Assembly: GCA_965651265.1 (NCBI GenBank) | Contig: CBFGRV010000047.1 | Location: 1 to 23,659 of the forward strand | DNA: 23,659 bases | Origin: CBFGRV01 sp965651265 | Lineage (GTDB): Bacteria; Bacteroidota; Rhodothermia; Rhodothermales; VXPQ01 | Reading direction: 5' to 3' | The notes under the pieces: generated by a model | The model's database searches: none | What the model saw: only the letters and a program-made list of their open reading frames with translations | What the model was told of the DNA's origin: nothing | Position numbers and translations under genes: made by a program | Shown: one piece after another, positions 15,843 through 22,882 of the stretch | Numbering within the stretch: the first letter of the stretch is position 1 | How the letters are laid out: every line of letters starts with the position of its first letter

Positions 15843-16210
15843 CCGAAATCCGTCACAGATGGACGATGGATGTCCCGCAGAGATGGATGAAGAATGTCCC
15901 GGAGAGCTGGACGATGGATGTCTCGGAGAGCCGGATGAAGGAAGTCCCGGAGAGCTGGATGAAGGAAGTCCCGGAGAACCGGATGAAGGCCCATCCCGTC
16001 CTCAAATGAAGTCTTGTTCATGAGAGATGGATAAGAGATGTCCCGCAGAGATGGACGAAGACATATCCGGCCGTTGGATGAAGCTTTGTCCATGAGAGCT
16101 GGACAAGGGGTGTCCCGCAGAGATGGACGAAGACATATCCGGCCGTTGGATGAAGCTTTGTCCATGAGAGGTGGACGTGCATCGTCCGTGTGAGCTGGAT
16201 TTCGGAAAAG
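15843..16210. repeat. dyad repeat array 2 (14 modules, CGAAATCC/GGATTTCG caps)
   Basis: The left cap is CCGAAATCC (15843-15851) and the right cap GGATTTCGGAAAAG (16197-16210). Between them lie fourteen modules of 14-16 bp, mostly GGA(C/T)GA...(A/G)TCC. They alternate with mainly nine-base spacers of the type CGGAGAGCT or CGCAGAGAT, with a 24-bp period. Module 7 is degenerate. A 60-base block (16039-16098) recurs exactly at 16111-16170, a 72-bp or three-module step. It lies in the divergent region between the FG-GAP and SleB-like genes. Confidence 0.92.
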
Positions 16211-16224
16211 TTAGCGTTTAAGAG

Positions 16225-16395
16225 CACGTTGGGTCCGGACGCCGGCGGAGCGGCTGTCGCACGAATGAGCAGCGGAAGTGCGGACGGCGGCGGAGCGGCC
16301 GTGCGAAGGACGGGCACGGCGGAAGTGCGGACGGCGGCGGAGCGGCCGTGCGAAGGACCGGCACGGCGGAGGTGTGGACGCCGGCACAACGGCCG
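16225..16395. repeat. 47-bp GC-rich tandem repeat (about 3.6 copies)
   Basis: Two nearly identical 47-bp units begin at 16272 and 16319 (GCGGAAGTGCGGACGGCGGC...), differing at about one base. A diverged copy precedes them (from about 16225) and a partial diverged copy follows (from 16366). It starts 15 bp after array 2 and is unrelated to it in sequence. No gene is evident across it. Confidence 0.85.
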
Positions 16396-16465
16396 ATTAC
16401 ACGAGCGTTCACTATCCTGAACAGATCCGTTACACATCCTGAACGGCTCGGGCGGGTGGGTGCCC

Positions 16466-16603
16466 GGGCGCAAGATCCATTTCCGGCCAGGGTGCTTCCC
16501 TGGTTCGCCCAGAGGCATTTTCCTTCACGGCCTCTTCACGTCCCGTGGGCCCTTTTCTGGCAAGGGGATTGCACGTCTATCCCGTCAGTAACCAAAGGGT
16601 TAC
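16466..16603 (+). promoter_or_regulatory. stem-rich 5' leader of the SleB-like gene
   Basis: Several perfect inverted repeats follow one another upstream of the gene. GGGCG/CGCCC (16466-16470/16506-16510) encloses CCAGGG/CCCTGG (16487-16492/16498-16503). AGAGGC/GCCTCT (16511-16516/16530-16535) and CCCTT/AAGGG (16550-16554/16562-16566) come next. GTAACC-AAAG-GGTTAC (16588-16603) is last. The final stem is also a plausible operator. I could not match the set to a known riboswitch, and no promoter was placed. Confidence 0.4.
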
Positions 16604-16631
16604 GCGAAAGGAGGAAAGTCCACTAACATCC

Positions 16632-16637
16632 AGGAGG
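16632..16637 (+). promoter_or_regulatory. consensus Shine-Dalgarno of the SleB-like gene
   Basis: AGGAGG lies 6 bp before the ATG at 16644 and decides that start within a longer open frame. It is the only perfect, well-spaced Shine-Dalgarno sequence I see in this window, so this mRNA may be unusually well translated. Confidence 0.8.
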
Positions 16638-16643
16638 CCGATC

Positions 16644-17249
16644 ATGACCAAATTGCAGCGATTCGCCGCGGCCGCCTTGTCGATCGTGCTCGTCGTCGCC
16701 ATCGTACTGGCCTCCTCGACCGCTCTTCAGCGTAGCGCCAACGCCTCCGTGCGCGTTGTCGGCACGCCGGTGAGCCTCGGGGAGATCGTCGTCGAGTCGA
16801 ATCCGCGGCCGGAAGTGAACCCCGACGAAGTGCTCTGGCTGGCACGCGTCATCTATTCGGAGACGAAGCGCCCCGACGAGCAGGAGCTCGTGGCCTGGGT
16901 GGTGCGCAACCGCGTCGAGACCGGCTATCGCGGAAAACAATCGTACCGCGACGTGGTGCTAGATCCGTTCCAGTTCTCGGCCTTCAATGGAGGTTCGAAG
17001 CGGTCCTATTACAGCACGCTGACGTGGAACTCGGCGGCGCCGGGTTTTCAGCGCGCGATCCGGATCGCGGAGGAGGTGGCACAGGCGCCGGATTCTCTGC
17101 GGCCGTTTTCGGAGACGACGCGGCACTTCTTCAGCCGCCGGTCGATGGTGGGCGGGCGGACGCCGTCGTGGGCACGTGGCCTGCAGCCCGTGTCGCTGGA
17201 CCGGCCCGTCGAGCCCGATCGGTTCCGATTTTATGATCGCGTCTCCTGA
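16644..17249 (+). CDS. SleB-type cell wall hydrolase (Hydrolase_2 family)
   Basis: The 201-aa product has an N-terminal hydrophobic segment at about 9-27 (AAALSIVLVVAIVLAS), a signal peptide or anchor. The SleB/CwlJ catalytic domain follows from about 60, with WLARVIYSETKRPDEQELVAWVVRNRV, where Glu73 in IYSE is the likely catalytic residue, quoted here by its motif WLARVIYSE. PFQFSAFNGG comes next. The family includes spore-cortex lytic transglycosylases, and in non-spore-formers its members act on peptidoglycan in the periplasm. The start at 16644 is fixed by AGGAGG. It ends 54 bp before a strong terminator and appears monocistronic, divergent from the FG-GAP gene. Confidence 0.85.
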   Translation: MTKLQRFAAAALSIVLVVAIVLASSTALQRSANASVRVVGTPVSLGEIVVESNPRPEVNPDEVLWLARVIYSETKRPDEQELVAWVVRNRVETGYRGKQSYRDVVLDPFQFSAFNGGSKRSYYSTLTWNSAAPGFQRAIRIAEEVAQAPDSLRPFSETTRHFFSRRSMVGGRTPSWARGLQPVSLDRPVEPDRFRFYDRVS

Positions 17250-17302
17250 TGGATGAAGCGGCGCCGATGGAATGAAGCGCCGCATGAAGGCGTACCCCCC
17301 TC

Positions 17303-17333
17303 AGGCCCTGTCTTGCGGCAGGGCCTTTTTGTT
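17303..17333 (+). terminator. intrinsic terminator after the SleB-like gene
   Basis: A perfect 8-bp stem, AGGCCCTG (17303-17310) and CAGGGCCT (17319-17326), with an 8-nt loop runs into TTTTTGTTTG. It is a strong Rho-independent terminator 54 bp after the stop codon. Confidence 0.92.
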
Positions 17334-17461
17334 TGCGGCGCGCCTGCACAGCCCATCACAAAGATGCAAACATCGGCCGGGCATCGTAACATTAGGCGCT
17401 CCGACCGCAGCCTGGGTGCGCGGCGGCTCATCATCCATTCATTTTTCCCGACGCGGAGGAG

Positions 17462-18892
17462 ATGGCAGAGCAGCTAGAGATCCTCGATGAACAGTTCGAC
17501 CTCCTGAATGATGTAAACCGGATGTTCGCGAAAGCCGCGAACCTGACGGATCATCCGCCCGGGTTGCTCGAGCAGATCCGGATGTGCAACAGCATCTACA
17601 GGATGGAATTTCCGCTGAAGCGAGATGATGGATCCATCGAGACGATCCTTGCCTATCGCGCGGAGCACAGCCACCACAAGTTGCCCACGAAGGGCGGCAT
17701 CCGGTATGCCGACAATGTCAACGAGAACGAGGTCGTCGCGCTGGCCGCCCTGATGACCTACAAGTGCGCCGTGGTGGACGTGCCCTTCGGCGGCGCCAAG
17801 GGGGGCATCAAGATCAACCGCGCCAATTATTCGCAGGCGGAAATCGAGCGGATCACGCGGCGCTATACGTTCGAGCTCATCCGGAAGAATTTCATAGGGC
17901 CGGGCGTCGACGTGCCGGCGCCGGATTACGGGACGAGCCCGCAGGAGATGGCGTGGATTCTGGATACGTACAACCAGTTCACGGACAATCCGCTCGATGC
18001 GCTGGCGTGCGTGACGGGTAAGCCCGTCGGCCAGGGCGGGGTTCGAGGGCGCCGAGAGGCGACGGGCAAGGGCGTCTTCTACGGCATCCGGGAGGCGTGC
18101 GGAAACGCCGAGGACATGCGGCGGATCGGGTTGGAGCCCGGCCTCGAGGGGAAGCGGATCGTGGTGCAGGGTCTCGGAAATGTCGGGTTCTCGGCGGCGA
18201 AGTTTCTGCAGGAGGGCGGCGCACGCATCATCGCGATCGCCGAGTACGAGGGCGCGATTTACGATCCTGCCGGCATCGACGTGCCCGCGGCGCACGCGCA
18301 CAGAATGTCGACGGGTTCGATTCTGGATTTCCCGGGCGCGGAGAACATCCTGCCGTCCGCGAAGGCGCTAGAGCTGGAGTGCGACATCCTCGTCCCCGCG
18401 GCCCTCGAGGAGCAGATCACGATCCAGAATGCGCACGAGATCAAGGCGAAGATCGTGGCGGAGGCCGCGAACGGGCCGACCTCCTCCGATGCCGACGCCA
18501 TGCTGCTGGAGCGCGGCGTGCTCATCCTCCCGGATATTTATCTGAACGCGGGGGGCGTGACCGTCTCGTATTTCGAGTGGCTCCGCAACCTGTCGCACGT
18601 GCGGTTCGGGCGCCTGAACAAGCGCTTCGAAAGCAATGCGCAGCGCCGCATGATGCAGGCCGTCGAGGAGATGACGGGCAACCGGTTCGCGCCCGGCATC
18701 ATCGACAGCATCGTGCAGGGGGCCGACGAGATCGACATCGTGAATTCAGGCCTCGAGGAAACGATGGTCTATGCCTACAACGAGGTGCGCGAGCTGGCCC
18801 AGCAGAAGAAGACGGACCTGCGGACGGCCGCCTTCGTGAACGCCATCAACAAGATTGCCGTGGCGTATCGGGAGATGGGGATATTTCCGTGA
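17462..18892 (+). CDS. gdhA: Glu/Leu/Phe/Val-type glutamate dehydrogenase
   Basis: The 476-aa protein has the full hexameric GDH architecture. The substrate domain contains KLPTKGGIRYA (73-83) and KCAVVDVPFGGAKGGI (101-116) with the catalytic lysines, then DVPAPDYGTSPQEM. The Rossmann domain has GLGNVGFSAAKF, and the NAGGVTVSYFEW motif closes the active site. It interconverts glutamate and 2-oxoglutarate with ammonia. NAD versus NADP use cannot be settled by eye, and a branched-chain specificity is possible. Its length is somewhat above the usual 415-450 aa. A GGAGG at 17455-17459 is very close to the ATG. It converges on the outer-membrane protein gene, with a long inverted repeat between them. 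Confidence 0.94.
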   Translation: MAEQLEILDEQFDLLNDVNRMFAKAANLTDHPPGLLEQIRMCNSIYRMEFPLKRDDGSIETILAYRAEHSHHKLPTKGGIRYADNVNENEVVALAALMTYKCAVVDVPFGGAKGGIKINRANYSQAEIERITRRYTFELIRKNFIGPGVDVPAPDYGTSPQEMAWILDTYNQFTDNPLDALACVTGKPVGQGGVRGRREATGKGVFYGIREACGNAEDMRRIGLEPGLEGKRIVVQGLGNVGFSAAKFLQEGGARIIAIAEYEGAIYDPAGIDVPAAHAHRMSTGSILDFPGAENILPSAKALELECDILVPAALEEQITIQNAHEIKAKIVAEAANGPTSSDADAMLLERGVLILPDIYLNAGGVTVSYFEWLRNLSHVRFGRLNKRFESNAQRRMMQAVEEMTGNRFAPGIIDSIVQGADEIDIVNSGLEETMVYAYNEVRELAQQKKTDLRTAAFVNAINKIAVAYREMGIFP

Positions 18893-18961
18893 CGGTCGTT
18901 GGTTGCTGGTTTCGGGCGAGGCCGCAAACTCGGGGCGAGATCGCGACCCCGGAATGTGAGT

Positions 18962-19022
18962 ACCGGGAGCCTGGTTCGCTGGCCGGTGTCGGGCTTCCGG
19001 CGGGGGCGACCAGGCTCCCGGT
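18962..19022. terminator. 14-bp perfect inverted repeat between convergent genes
   Basis: ACCGGGAGCCTGGT (18962-18975) and its exact complement (19009-19022) flank a 33-nt loop that itself contains GCCGG...CCGGC. It lies in the 171-bp gap between gdhA and the convergent outer-membrane protein gene. There is no U-tract on either side, so it is not a classical terminator. It may be a bidirectional transcript-end stabiliser. Confidence 0.5.
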
Positions 19023-19063
19023 GTGAGTGGATGCGCGTTCGGGCGCGTTAGATCCGGCGGGCC

Positions 19064-20575
19064 TTAGAGATACGTCTCCAGCGAGATCCCGGGGGCGACG
19101 AGGATACGCCGCTCGACGTACCGCATGTCGTCGACCAGATCGGCGCGGCGGAGCCACCACATCGCGGTGACGCCCGCGCGGAGGTTCACGCCGAGGAAGG
19201 GCCGGCCCAGCTTCAGCTGCGTGGCGATGTTGGCGCCCTGCTCGCGGAAGCCTTCGTCCTGCGGACCGATGCCGAAGATCGAGTAGCCGCCGGCTTCGAG
19301 CCCGGCATGCAGCGTGAGGACGCGGTTCAGGGGCTGCGAGAACTCGGAGCGGAGCGTCAGGTGCGGGCCGATGCCGCGGGCCTTTCCGCGCACCTCGAAC
19401 ACCTCGATGCGCCGGTTTTCGCCCATGCGCACTCCGAGCAGCGCCTCGAGGCGTGATTTCTCGAACCCATCCACATTGAAGAACCGCCGCCCGAAGCCGA
19501 CGTGGGCCTCCGCGGCGTAGTCGGCGCTGTTCCAGTCGAACTCCTGGTGCAGCTTGTCGGTGAGCTCGCCCGAGATCTGCATCAGGACGAACGTGCGGGT
19601 TCCGTGCTCGAAGCGGGCATCCATGTAGACGGCCACCTGATGGTTGGCCATCTCGATGAGGTTCGTGTGATTGAGCGACGAAACGGCGAGCGCCCGCAGG
19701 CCCCAGCGGCTGTCGCCGTGGCGCAAGGTCAGCGACCCGTCCACGTAGTAACTTCCGGCGAATCCGTCGTCGGTGAAGGACGGGACGCGGGTCGAAGGCA
19801 CTTCGCTGTGCAGGCTAGACCGGCCGAGGCCCGTCTCGATGGCCATGGCGGCGCCCCAGGGCGATTCCTCCACCTGCACGATCTCCTCCTGCACTACGTA
19901 GTCGAGTTGCGCGAGGACGACCATCGTATCCCGCTGCACGACCTGGATGGGCCGGGCCACGGGCTCGAGCGTGGGCTCGAGTGCAATGTTCAGATCGACG
20001 GCCTCGCCGCCCGGGTACGTGCTCTGCATCCGGAGAGTAGCCAGGCGGAGGCGCGAGCCCGAGGTGCGCGAGGTGAGCCCGCTCAGAGCGCGGCCCTCGG
20101 CCGATGCCCACAATTCCTGCAGGTCGAAGACGACCTCCCGGCCGACCTCGCGGCGTAGCGGCTCGACGCCCTGCAGCGACACCACGTCATCGTGCGGGCC
20201 GGGCCGGAAAACGAGCTGCTCACCCCTCTTGAAGGCGACGGACTGGCGCACTCCGCGGCCGTCGAAAACCCACGCGCCGCCGAGGCGAATCGTCGCGCCC
20301 GTGTTCAAGTCGCGGTTGACCGTGGCGCCAAACTCGCCGCGCGAGGGATCCGGGATCTTGGCCGTTCCGAGGAAGGTCGTGTCGCCCGCCGCCGTCCGGA
20401 GATACACGAGCGCGGGCTCGACGATGTCGCTGCCGCGCGGATTCGCCTGGGTGGTCTTGGCGACGCTCGGCCGGACGGGCGCATCCTGCGCCTTCACGGG
20501 GATCGATGTGCCGAAAACGAGAAGGAGGGCGGCCAGCGCCGCTCCGAAGATTCGGTTGCGATGGAACAACAACAT
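19064..20575 (-). CDS. predicted outer-membrane beta-barrel protein, function unknown
   Basis: The ATG at 20575 gives 503 aa; a GTG one codon earlier is open too. A signal peptide (MLLFHRNRIFGAALAALLLV) is cut near VKAQ-D. The mature part has an N-terminal beta-rich region to about 240. Alternating hydrophobic strands typical of a barrel follow (GSYYVDGSLTLRHGDSRWGL, AEAHVGFGRRFFNVDG, HLTLRSEFSQPLNRVLTLHA, LGVNLRAGVTAMWWL). It ends LETYL, compatible with a C-terminal barrel strand. No named family was recognised. It is transcribed toward gdhA. The 155 bp upstream, to the truncated HTH gene, holds nothing I can call. Confidence 0.7.
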   Translation of the reverse strand: MLLFHRNRIFGAALAALLLVFGTSIPVKAQDAPVRPSVAKTTQANPRGSDIVEPALVYLRTAAGDTTFLGTAKIPDPSRGEFGATVNRDLNTGATIRLGGAWVFDGRGVRQSVAFKRGEQLVFRPGPHDDVVSLQGVEPLRREVGREVVFDLQELWASAEGRALSGLTSRTSGSRLRLATLRMQSTYPGGEAVDLNIALEPTLEPVARPIQVVQRDTMVVLAQLDYVVQEEIVQVEESPWGAAMAIETGLGRSSLHSEVPSTRVPSFTDDGFAGSYYVDGSLTLRHGDSRWGLRALAVSSLNHTNLIEMANHQVAVYMDARFEHGTRTFVLMQISGELTDKLHQEFDWNSADYAAEAHVGFGRRFFNVDGFEKSRLEALLGVRMGENRRIEVFEVRGKARGIGPHLTLRSEFSQPLNRVLTLHAGLEAGGYSIFGIGPQDEGFREQGANIATQLKLGRPFLGVNLRAGVTAMWWLRRADLVDDMRYVERRILVAPGISLETYL

Positions 20576-20730
20576 CACGCTACCGGGTCGGTGGTGGACA
20601 TCAGAATGGTATCGGCGCAGCCGGAGGTCCGGTGGTGGGCGGACCGCCGCATCAAATGCGCGTCATGGAAGATGTCGTACCGGCCGAACGGCTTGCGGAA
20701 AAGTGCGCCACGGGAATGGATATCCCAAGC

Positions 20731-21078
20731 CTAACCTACCGTTTCCTCTAGCTCCTTTACGGCGCGATGCATCGTCGGAACGCTGACCTCGATCCCGGTT
20801 TGCCGCCGAAAATGGCTGCAGAGCTCATCGAGGGTGGCTTCGGGGCGCTCGTCGAGGATGTGCCGGAGCGCCTGGCGTTCATGCGGACCGATCTTCCGGC
20901 GGCGGCCGCCGCTGCGATCCTTGGCGGAGATCTCTCCGGTTTCCTTATAACGCTGGAGGACGCGGCTGACGAAGGCGCGGCTCACGTCGAACCGGCGGGC
21001 AATCGCACGTTGTGAACTGTCTCCTTCCAGGCAGGCATTGAGGACCCGCTGTCGCAGGTCGCGCGAGTATGGACGCAT
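20731..21078 (-). CDS. IS630-type transposase N-terminal DNA-binding fragment (HTH protein)
   Basis: From the ATG at 21078 the 115-aa product is the twin helix-turn-helix part of an IS630-family transposase. MRPYSRDLRQRVLNACLEG leads into AIARRFDVSRAFVSRVLQRY, the linker GRRRKIGPHERQAL, and a second HTH in EATLDELCSHFRRQTGIEVS. A complete IS630 transposase has a DDE nuclease domain next. Here a stop follows EETVG, and the other two frames downstream encode no DDE motifs before the outer-membrane gene at 20575. No slippery A-run for frameshifting is seen. It is therefore a remnant, or an HTH kept as a regulator. Repeat array 3 lies about 150 bp upstream. Confidence 0.8.
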   Translation of the reverse strand: MRPYSRDLRQRVLNACLEGDSSQRAIARRFDVSRAFVSRVLQRYKETGEISAKDRSGGRRRKIGPHERQALRHILDERPEATLDELCSHFRRQTGIEVSVPTMHRAVKELEETVG

Positions 21079-21223
21079 GAACAGTGGTGACGTAGAAACC
21101 AGGGAGAGCCCGGACCGCAGAGGACGCCGTCCGCATTTTGAGATTCCATCGTCGCGCCCGCCACAATTTGCGGAATGAAGGGGGGTGACGGGATCCCGGT
21201 GTTTGGGGATGTGCGAAGCGCCC

Positions 21224-21430
21224 TTTTGCCGAAATCCATGTGAGATGGACAAGCAATGTCCATGCGAGCTGGACAAGCAATGTCCGCGTGAGCTGGACAA
21301 GCAATGTCCATGCGAGCTGGACAAGCAATGTCCGCGTGAGCTGGACAAGCATTGTCCGCGTGAGCTGGACATCGGGATATCCGCGTGATACGGACATCGG
21401 GATACCCGCGTGGGACGGATTTCGCCGAAG
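21224..21430. repeat. dyad repeat array 3 (7 modules, CGAAATCC/GGATTTCG caps)
   Basis: The left cap TTTTGCCGAAATCC (21224-21237) and right cap GGATTTCGCCGAA enclose seven modules. Four are exact copies of GGACAAGCAATGTCC, one has a single change, and two are GGACATCGGGATA(T/C)CC. Spacers are nine bases, mainly GCGTGAGCT or ATGCGAGCT, with a strict 24-bp period, then 25. It lies between the HTH remnant and the terminator of the next minus-strand gene. Open frames through it simply repeat eight residues and are not considered coding. Confidence 0.92.
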
Positions 21431-21436
21431 GGCCGC

Positions 21437-21473
21437 AAAAAGAAACGCGCCGCGGCGGGGGGCCACGGCGCGC
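21437..21473 (-). terminator. intrinsic terminator (minus strand) after the sigma-like gene
   Basis: On the minus strand CGCGCCG and CGGCGCG form a 7-bp GC stem (21466-21472/21446-21452) with a 13-nt loop, followed by TTTCTTTTTG. It lies about 190 bp after the stop at 21663 and directly beside the right cap of array 3. Confidence 0.8.
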
Positions 21474-21612
21474 TTCGGGGTCAGCAGAAAAAAGGGGCCG
21501 AGCCGCATCGTGCCGGGTCAGCGGTGGCAGCGATGGCGGCGTCGGCTTATCGAGACAACGGGGTCAAAGCATGGGAGTGTAAAGTGCGATCGCGTGATCC
21601 AGGCAAATGTTG

Positions 21613-21666
21613 GCCGCGTGGTCGAGTCCTAAAGGCTAAGCCGCGTGGTCGAGTCCTAAGGGCTAA
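21613..21666. repeat. 27-bp direct repeat overlapping the 3' end of the next gene
   Basis: Two 27-bp units (21613-21639 and 21640-21666) differ at one base and begin GCCGCGTGGTCGAGTCC. The second contains the stop codon of the minus-strand gene. A third partial match continues into its last codons (GCCGCGTAATCC). It looks like a local duplication of the gene's 3' end. Confidence 0.88.
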
Positions 21667-22721
21667 GCCGCGTAATCCAGGGCAAAGTAATCCGACAGCA
21701 TCGTGCGGGCCAGCTTCACCATGTACTCGACGCGGTTGCGGTGGCGGCGCCGGTAGTCGGCCTTCGACAGCGCCGGGCGGTGCATCGCCATGAAATCGTA
21801 GTGCGAGTTCTGGGATGAGGTGCCGTGCACGAACTCGGAGGCGAGCACGTCGGAGACCGTCCGCATGTAGACCTCGAACGTGGCCACATCCACCTTCGCC
21901 GTCGCCACGTAGGTGGCGTAGGTCTTGGCGCGGACGTGGTCGATGGCGGCGTCGATGGCGTTCTGGACCTCCGGGCCGCTGAAGCTCTCGTCGTCGGCGG
22001 GTGCGGCCTCGTCAAACCCGGCGGCGCCGAGGCGGATGAAAGCCGAGCGGATGATCTTCGCGAGGGCGCTCACGGGATAGCCGTTCCGGTAGTAGGGGTG
22101 GTAATCCAGGAATCGCTCGAGGGCGTCGATGGCCTCGCCGGTCTGGCCGAGGCGGCCCAGGGCGGAGGTGACGTAGGCCTCGACGATGTCCGTCGGGGCG
22201 ACGGGTAGATCGCCGGCCAGCTCGTCGCCGAAGACGATCCACTGGCGGCCGGCCAGGCGCTCGAGCCGGCAACGGCCGGAAGCCGCCGCGGCATCCTTGA
22301 TATTGCGGATGACCTTCCCCAGGTTCGGGTCGTTCTCCTTATAGGATCTGAACAGGCGCTCGTTCACCTTGCCGAAAACGAGACGGCGCAGTGCAATCTC
22401 CGCGTCGGCTTCGCTCATCCGGTCGAATCCGCCCTGCATGCTGCCGGCGAAGTAGTTACAGAGCTCGACGAACCGGCCGTTCTCATCCCGCGCGAACAGA
22501 TCCGCGACGGCATCGGTGGCCATGTCCTCCAGGGTCATCCCAAACCGGGCGGGATCGAGCGAGCCCATGCGGGCTTTCGTGTGGAGGTACGCCATCGCCA
22601 TGCGGCGGGCGACTTCGACGAGGTGGTGGACATCTGACCGACGGGCATGGCCCTGAAGGACGGTACAGAGTGAACGGTGCAGGGATCTGGGCAAATGCAC
22701 CCGGCCAGGTAGTAGAGGCAT
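21663..22721 (-). CDS. conserved-looking protein with a sigma-70 region-2-like N-terminus; function unknown
   Basis: The product is up to 352 aa from the ATG at 22721. An ATG at 22601 (MAMAYLH) would give 312 aa, but the helix LVEVARRMAMAYL argues for a start upstream of it. The N-terminal 80 residues resemble sigma region 2: a first helix, then MTLEDMATDAVADLFARDENGRFVEL, similar to the DLxQDxFxxLF helix. The middle has RLFRSYKENDPNLGKVIRNIKDA, and the C-terminal half is helical (ALGRLGQTGEAIDALERFL; YRRRHRNRVEYMVKLART). I cannot name the family; an atypical sigma factor is one reading. A small charged protein gene lies upstream on the same strand, and a terminator lies downstream. Confidence 0.68.
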   Translation of the reverse strand: MPLLPGRVHLPRSLHRSLCTVLQGHARRSDVHHLVEVARRMAMAYLHTKARMGSLDPARFGMTLEDMATDAVADLFARDENGRFVELCNYFAGSMQGGFDRMSEADAEIALRRLVFGKVNERLFRSYKENDPNLGKVIRNIKDAAAASGRCRLERLAGRQWIVFGDELAGDLPVAPTDIVEAYVTSALGRLGQTGEAIDALERFLDYHPYYRNGYPVSALAKIIRSAFIRLGAAGFDEAAPADDESFSGPEVQNAIDAAIDHVRAKTYATYVATAKVDVATFEVYMRTVSDVLASEFVHGTSSQNSHYDFMAMHRPALSKADYRRRHRNRVEYMVKLARTMLSDYFALDYAA

Positions 22722-22780
22722 GTGGTGGTCAGCTTTTCGCGTTCATCCTGCCGCTCGAGCTCTCGACTCGAACACGACAA

Positions 22781-22819
22781 CACCGGAAGGTGGGGTGGTG
22801 GTGGTGGTGATTTCCGGTG
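22781..22819. other. 8-bp inverted repeat enclosing a (GGT)n tract
   Basis: CACCGGAA (22781-22788) and TTCCGGTG (22812-22819) are exact complements. The 23-nt loop is GGTGGGG followed by TGG repeats, which could form a two-tier G-quadruplex on the plus strand. It lies upstream of the minus-strand gene starting at 22721. Confidence 0.6.
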
Positions 22820-22882
22820 GGAATGAAGATCAGAAAGCGAACCCCTTCGGCGCACTAGCCTTTGGACAATCCGGACGGGTGA

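Noticed and set aside
15843..16210. CRISPR array
   Set aside because: Repeats and spacers are both conserved within an array, the period is 24 bp, there are no unique spacers, no cas genes are near, and the ends are inverted caps. None of this fits CRISPR.
16605..16622. GAGGAAAGTCC match to the RNase P RNA 5' conserved region
   Set aside because: Only this short word matches. The rest of the P RNA core is absent, and a protein gene starts 27 bp downstream.
20576..20730. DDE nuclease half of an IS630 element downstream of the HTH fragment
   Set aside because: All three minus-strand frames were read. None gives DDE-type motifs, and stops occur early.
21185..21388. Repetitive protein genes across the three arrays (8-aa repeats such as ELDKQCPR)
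   Set aside because: The 24-bp period keeps frames open by arithmetic on both strands. The readable frames differ between arrays, so no single protein is conserved.
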